From: Enterobacteriaceae bacterium RIT714
GTDB taxonomy: Bacteria > Pseudomonadota > Gammaproteobacteria > Enterobacterales > Enterobacteriaceae
DNA length: 64,000 nt
Direction of reading: 5' to 3'
Assembly: GCA_009668015.1 (NCBI GenBank)
Contig: WJYB01000001.1
Span: forward strand, 963,369-1,027,368
Each line of letters begins with the position of its first letter. Positions within the stretch are counted from its first letter, which is position 1. Under the pieces are notes generated by a model that was not told the origin of the DNA, ran no database searches, and was given only the letters and a program-made list of their open reading frames with translations. The position numbers and the translations under genes were made by a program. Shown here in pieces: positions 60,098 through 64,000 of the stretch.

Positions 60098-61043
60098 GGC
60101 GATAGCGATTGTCGAGCAGCGTAAAGCGGAAGTGACGCTGCGAAGAGGTCACGATCTCGCCGGACCGCGTCACAAACACCGCTTCAATATCAGGCCGCGC
60201 GCGTAGCGCGGCACAGCCCTTCTCCACGCCCATACCGTAAATCAGCGTGGTCCAGATATCGCCGTCGAGAGAGTCATTTGAAATGATGGTGACGCTGTCG
60301 AGTTCGTTATCCAGCGGATAGCCGCTGCGCGGATCAAGAATATGGTGATAGCGCTTGCCATCGCGCTCAAAAAAGCGCTCATAGGTTCCCGATGTCACTA
60401 CCGATTTATTCTCGACCACCAGCGAACCGATCAATTCCTCCGCCGCGCCGAAAGGTTTTTTAAGTCCAACGGCCCAGCCGCCCTCTGGCGCACCCAGCGT
60501 CTGGATATTCCCGCCCAGATTGATCAACCCGAGCGTCTCCCCTTCCTGACGTAATAAATCTCTCACTCTGTCAGCGATAAAGCCTTTGGCAATGGCCCCG
60601 AGGTCAATCTCCATGCCCGGTCGGGTCAGAAACACGCTACAGTCCGCATCATCGAGCAGGACTTGCGTCGGATCGGTGATCGCCAGCAGCGTCTGGATCT
60701 CTGACTCCGGCGGTACGCTATCGCCCTGAAAACCGATTTTCCAGCGTTTGACCAGCGGACCGATCGCCAGATTAAAGGCGCTGTTTTCCAGCAGACTGGC
60801 CGCCTTCGCGCAGCGAATCAGCTCATATACCGGACGGCTGACGCTGACGGGGTGTTTCCCGGCGGCATGATTGATATCCATCACCTGCGACGGCGTGCGA
60901 TTGACTGTCAGTAAATTTTCGTACTGTTTGATAAGACGAAACACCCGCGAAGCGAGCGTTTCGTTATGGGAAAAGAGTTTCAGAAGGATGGGAGAACCCA
61001 TCAGAACAGCGGAGTAACTGTAAACGCGTGGGTCGGTGGACAT
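60078..61043 (-). CDS. ApbE family FAD:protein FMN transferase (cytoplasmic)
   Basis: The 321-residue enzyme attaches FMN through a phosphoester bond to Thr/Ser of target proteins. The ApbE motifs EIDLGAIAKGFIAD, INLGGNIQTLG and HHILDPRSGYPL are present. It lacks the lipoprotein signal of periplasmic ApbE, so it acts in the cytoplasm, matching the signal-less reductase next door. The start at 61043 follows GGGAG; an ATG 18 codons earlier is possible. It lies 65 bases after the reductase gene, in one operon. Confidence 0.9.
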   Translation of the reverse strand: MSTDPRVYSYSAVLMGSPILLKLFSHNETLASRVFRLIKQYENLLTVNRTPSQVMDINHAAGKHPVSVSRPVYELIRCAKAASLLENSAFNLAIGPLVKRWKIGFQGDSVPPESEIQTLLAITDPTQVLLDDADCSVFLTRPGMEIDLGAIAKGFIADRVRDLLRQEGETLGLINLGGNIQTLGAPEGGWAVGLKKPFGAAEELIGSLVVENKSVVTSGTYERFFERDGKRYHHILDPRSGYPLDNELDSVTIISNDSLDGDIWTTLIYGMGVEKGCAALRARPDIEAVFVTRSGEIVTSSQRHFRFTLLDNRYRLTGNIA

Positions 61044-61108
61044 GGCAAAGGCTCCCTGGTTGACTGGCCGGATAGCACCCGCGTATCCGGCCTGCATGAG
61101 CGATGAAA

Positions 61109-63889
61109 CTAGGCCATTTTTGCGCGCATCGCCGCATGATGTCCGGCAAGCGTACCAAAAATAATGATATCCGCCACGGCATTCCCGCCAATACGATTAC
61201 CGCCGTGAATACCACCGACCACTTCCCCCGCCGCATAGGCCCCCGGAATCACCTTGTGAGCGCTGTCCAGTACACAGGTTTCGGTGTTGATGGTGACACC
61301 GCCCATGGTGTGATGCACGCCCGGCGCGATACGAATGGCGTGGAACGGGCCTTCGTTGACAGGCGCACGCAGCGCGGTGGTACGGCCAAAATCGTCGTCG
61401 TGCTGTTTTTCAACGAAACCATTGTAGCGCTCAAGCGTGGCCATGAAGGCGTGATAATCCATACCCAGCATTTCTGCCAGCGCTTTTGGCGAGCTGGCGC
61501 TGGTCACCAGACCTTTAGCGATGTACTCATCGGCAGCCTTGTTTTTCGCCCGAACATGCTCATCGAAGACGATGTAGGCATATTTTTCCGGCAGGGCAAT
61601 AATCTGTGCCGACACTTTGTCGCGCGTCTCCATCTCGTTGAAGAAGCGATTCCCTTTCTGGTTCACCAGAATGGCACCGCCGCCTCGGATTGATTCAGAA
61701 ATCAGATACGAGGTGTTTTGTTCCACGGTCGGATGGATCTGGATTTCGCCCATATCCACGGTCCCTGCGCCAATACGTTCAAGGAGCGCAATACCGCCGC
61801 CGGTCGCGCCTTTATGGTTCGTGGTCACGAAACCGGCCAGGTCCGGGCGATATTTCACCACCATCTGGCTATTGGCGCTGAAACCGCCGGTCGCCATAAT
61901 CACACTCTTCGTCGAAACGGTGAGCGTTTCGTTCTCTTCCGTGGTCAGGCGGACACCGGTGACTTCGCCGTTTTCGAACAGGATCTCGCTGACGGAGGTA
62001 TCCAGCATCACGTCGATATTGCGTTTGTTGACGTTACGCACCAGGCCGCTGATCAGATAGCCGCCCACCGCAGAGCCGTCTTTCGGACGGTGAGTACGGT
62101 CGATGCTCATCCCGCCGGTGGTGGTGATGTCGTTAAGCATGATGCCGCGCGTTGCCAGCCATTCAATCGCTTCAGGTGCATTTTCCACAAAGCGGCGCAG
62201 CAGTTCCGGATTGTTCTTGTTATGGCCGCCTTTCAGCGACTCCTGGTAAAACAGTTCTTTGCTGTCCTGAATGCCTTTCACCCGCTGGAAGCGCGTTTCG
62301 GCCGCGTTCATCCCGGCAGAGGCTTTGATCGTATTACCGCCGATGGTTGGCATTTTTTCGACGATCAGCACGCTGGCGCCTTCGTCATAGGCCTGAATCG
62401 CTGCCGCCAGTCCCGCGCCACCGCTGCCGACCACGACCACATCCACACATTTGACGGCATCAGGATCGACACCTTCTTCGGCGGCCAGCGCTTTGCCGGA
62501 TTTCACCATCGCTTTAGAAACGGCTTTTTTGACCGCTTCGCTCTGGCTGGTTGCGCCGGTAATGGCATCGACATGGGGGGTATTGGCATCGAGAATACGG
62601 CTACGAATTTCTTCAAAGCTGGTGACAAATTCCACGTCGTCATCGGGACCCGATGCGAGCGCAATGTCTGCAATGCGATCGGTTTCCAGGCTAACGTTGA
62701 TAACCAGTTCACGGGTGTCGTCCTGTACTTTCTCGACAAACGTCCCGGGCTTGAACTTCGATTCGGTCATGCTCATATCGCGGATCATCGCCTCCACCAG
62801 CGAGAAACGCCACAGCGGCTCGGGAATGTGCAACGCTTCACGCTTCGTGCTGTCCATAAACAGCTCCAGCGTTTCGCCACTGCAAATCCGATCAGCCCAG
62901 TCGGGATACGCAATCGTTGCGCGGCCCACGGCAATCAGATCGTACCCATGGTCCAGCGCGTCGTGGACATCGGCCGCATTCACGACGCCACCGACTCCCA
63001 TCACCGGAACCTGTGCGAGCGTTTCGGAACGCATTGCACAATATTTTTCGATAAGCGGAGTGGGATCCTGTGTATCGACGATTGACGGACGCAGCGTCGC
63101 ACCCACCGAGAAGTGCAGATAATCGACGCCACGCGCCGCCAGTTTTTCCAGCAGGTACAGAGTATCGTCAAAGCGGATGCCGGGGACTTCCATCTCTTCC
63201 GGGGAGAAACGGTAGCCAATAATGAACGCATCGTCGGCGTACTGACGCACCATTTTGTGAGTGATATCCAGCACCGCCAGCGGGAACTTCGCGCGGTTGT
63301 CGCGGCTGCCGCCCCACTCGTCATCACGCTGATTGGAGTTCGGCGAGTAAAACTGCTGAATAAGATAGGTGTTGGCACCGTGGATCTCGACGCCATCGAA
63401 ACCCGCCTGAATGGCGCGGCGAACCGCTTCGCCAAATTTGGCGATCATCGCTTCGACTTCTTCACCGCTCAGCGCAACCGGCGTGGCGGCCCCTTCACGC
63501 GGCGCGGCTACGGCGCTCGGCCCCACCGGAGTCCGTCCGCCGATCAGTTTCGGATCGACCATGCGGCCGCCGTGGTAGATCTGCAGCAAGGCGCGGGAGC
63601 CTTCGGATTTGATGGCCTGAGCAATTTTCGCCAGGCCGGCGATCTTCTCGTCGTTGTCGATACCGAGGGCGCCAGGGAAAGCCAGGCCCAAATCGTCAAC
63701 GAAACAGCACTCAACAATGATAGTGCCGATACTGCCTGACCGTGCGCGATAGTATTCCACCAGTTCGCTGGTCACCGTGCCGTCATAATAACCGGTACAG
63801 GTGGTCATCGGGGCCATTAACAGACGGTTTTTAAGTTCTGTGCCATTCGGTAATGTGAAGGGGCTTAAAATGCGTTCGTTCGTGCTCAT
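61109..63889 (-). CDS. Soluble NADH:fumarate oxidoreductase (OYE-like, FMN-bind and fumarate reductase domains)
   Basis: The 926-residue flavoprotein has three parts. Residues 1-370 form an OYE-type barrel with active-site His170/Asn173 (EIHGANTYLIQQF). Residues about 385-460 are an FMN-bind domain with the flavinylation motif DAITGAT (441-447, FMN on Thr447). Residues 482-926 are a fumarate reductase/KstD-type FAD domain (VVVVGSGGAGLAAAIQA, HTMGGVTIN, GGIHGGNRIGGNAVAD). No signal peptide. A Klebsiella enzyme with this layout is known as a cytosolic NADH:fumarate reductase with FAD, covalent and non-covalent FMN. The adjacent apbE supplies the covalent FMN. Confidence 0.92.
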   Translation of the reverse strand: MSTNERILSPFTLPNGTELKNRLLMAPMTTCTGYYDGTVTSELVEYYRARSGSIGTIIVECCFVDDLGLAFPGALGIDNDEKIAGLAKIAQAIKSEGSRALLQIYHGGRMVDPKLIGGRTPVGPSAVAAPREGAATPVALSGEEVEAMIAKFGEAVRRAIQAGFDGVEIHGANTYLIQQFYSPNSNQRDDEWGGSRDNRAKFPLAVLDITHKMVRQYADDAFIIGYRFSPEEMEVPGIRFDDTLYLLEKLAARGVDYLHFSVGATLRPSIVDTQDPTPLIEKYCAMRSETLAQVPVMGVGGVVNAADVHDALDHGYDLIAVGRATIAYPDWADRICSGETLELFMDSTKREALHIPEPLWRFSLVEAMIRDMSMTESKFKPGTFVEKVQDDTRELVINVSLETDRIADIALASGPDDDVEFVTSFEEIRSRILDANTPHVDAITGATSQSEAVKKAVSKAMVKSGKALAAEEGVDPDAVKCVDVVVVGSGGAGLAAAIQAYDEGASVLIVEKMPTIGGNTIKASAGMNAAETRFQRVKGIQDSKELFYQESLKGGHNKNNPELLRRFVENAPEAIEWLATRGIMLNDITTTGGMSIDRTHRPKDGSAVGGYLISGLVRNVNKRNIDVMLDTSVSEILFENGEVTGVRLTTEENETLTVSTKSVIMATGGFSANSQMVVKYRPDLAGFVTTNHKGATGGGIALLERIGAGTVDMGEIQIHPTVEQNTSYLISESIRGGGAILVNQKGNRFFNEMETRDKVSAQIIALPEKYAYIVFDEHVRAKNKAADEYIAKGLVTSASSPKALAEMLGMDYHAFMATLERYNGFVEKQHDDDFGRTTALRAPVNEGPFHAIRIAPGVHHTMGGVTINTETCVLDSAHKVIPGAYAAGEVVGGIHGGNRIGGNAVADIIIFGTLAGHHAAMRAKMA

Positions 63890-64000
63890 AATAGAAACTC
63901 CAAACTTTAAAATTGAAATTTTGAATTCTTTATCGGATTTGTTTCTGGTTAATTTTTTTTGCCGATGTCATGACATTAATATAAAGGTATTTTTAGTTAC

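Noticed and set aside
61718..63085. Open frame of 455 codons antisense to the fumarate reductase gene
   Set aside because: Long only because of high GC in the reductase gene; His/Arg/Phe-rich product with no recognisable domain or good RBS.
63966..63975. TGTCATGACA palindrome upstream of the fumarate reductase as a DcuR site
   Set aside because: Symmetric but not similar to the A/T-rich DcuR motif; too short to support a claim.

Overview
The window is chromosomal DNA of an Enterobacteriaceae species in the Citrobacter/Enterobacter neighbourhood; I cannot name the species. The gene order araHGF - ftnB - yecJ - azuC - yecR - ftnA - yecH - tyrP - yecA - leuZ/cysT/glyW - pgsA - uvrC - uvrY - yecF - sdiA - cystine operon - fliZA - fliC - fliDST - amyA - yedD - fliE - fliF..R - rcsA - dsrB - yodD - dsrA - yedP - dgcQ - yodC - yedI - yedA - vsr - dcm - yedJ is that of the Escherichia/Salmonella group. 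It is interrupted by accessory genes not found at these points in E. coli K-12. No insertion sequence, prophage or CRISPR array was seen.

Layout. Positions 1-3600: arabinose ABC importer (araH partial) and a DJ-1 family gene. 4050-13200: two ferritins with insertions between them (a Dcu-type C4-dicarboxylate transporter, an MFS drug-type exporter, an RpiB-like isomerase and an HD-GYP sensor), plus the small azuC gene. 13400-20500: tyrP, yecA, a three-tRNA operon, pgsA, uvrC-uvrY, yecF and sdiA. 20700-24040: cystine importer with D-cysteine desulfhydrase. 24120-46812: flagellar region IIIa/IIIb. A 1397-residue multidomain glycosyltransferase/methyltransferase lies between fliA and a very short fliC, and yedE/yedF are missing between yedD and fliE. 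47100-56460: rcsA, the DsrA small RNA, dgcQ, and the Dcm/Vsr pair. 56737-63889: a second accessory block with a MurQ-like protein, a DcuS/DcuR-type two-component system, an ApbE flavin transferase and a 926-residue soluble fumarate reductase.

How it fits together. FlhDC and sigma-28 sites are visible: an FlhDC box between fliE and fliF, and FliA promoters before fliC and fliD. They tie the flagellar genes into the usual cascade. The giant gene beside fliC is the likely flagellin-decorating enzyme and so the probable source of H-antigen chemistry in this strain. The right-hand block looks like a fumarate-respiration-type module: DcuS-like sensor, DcuR-like regulator, covalent flavinylation by ApbE, and a cytosolic NADH:fumarate reductase. 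The Dcu-type antiporter near the left end could supply its substrate. c-di-GMP turnover appears twice, as an HD-GYP hydrolase beside yecR and as the GGEEF cyclase dgcQ.
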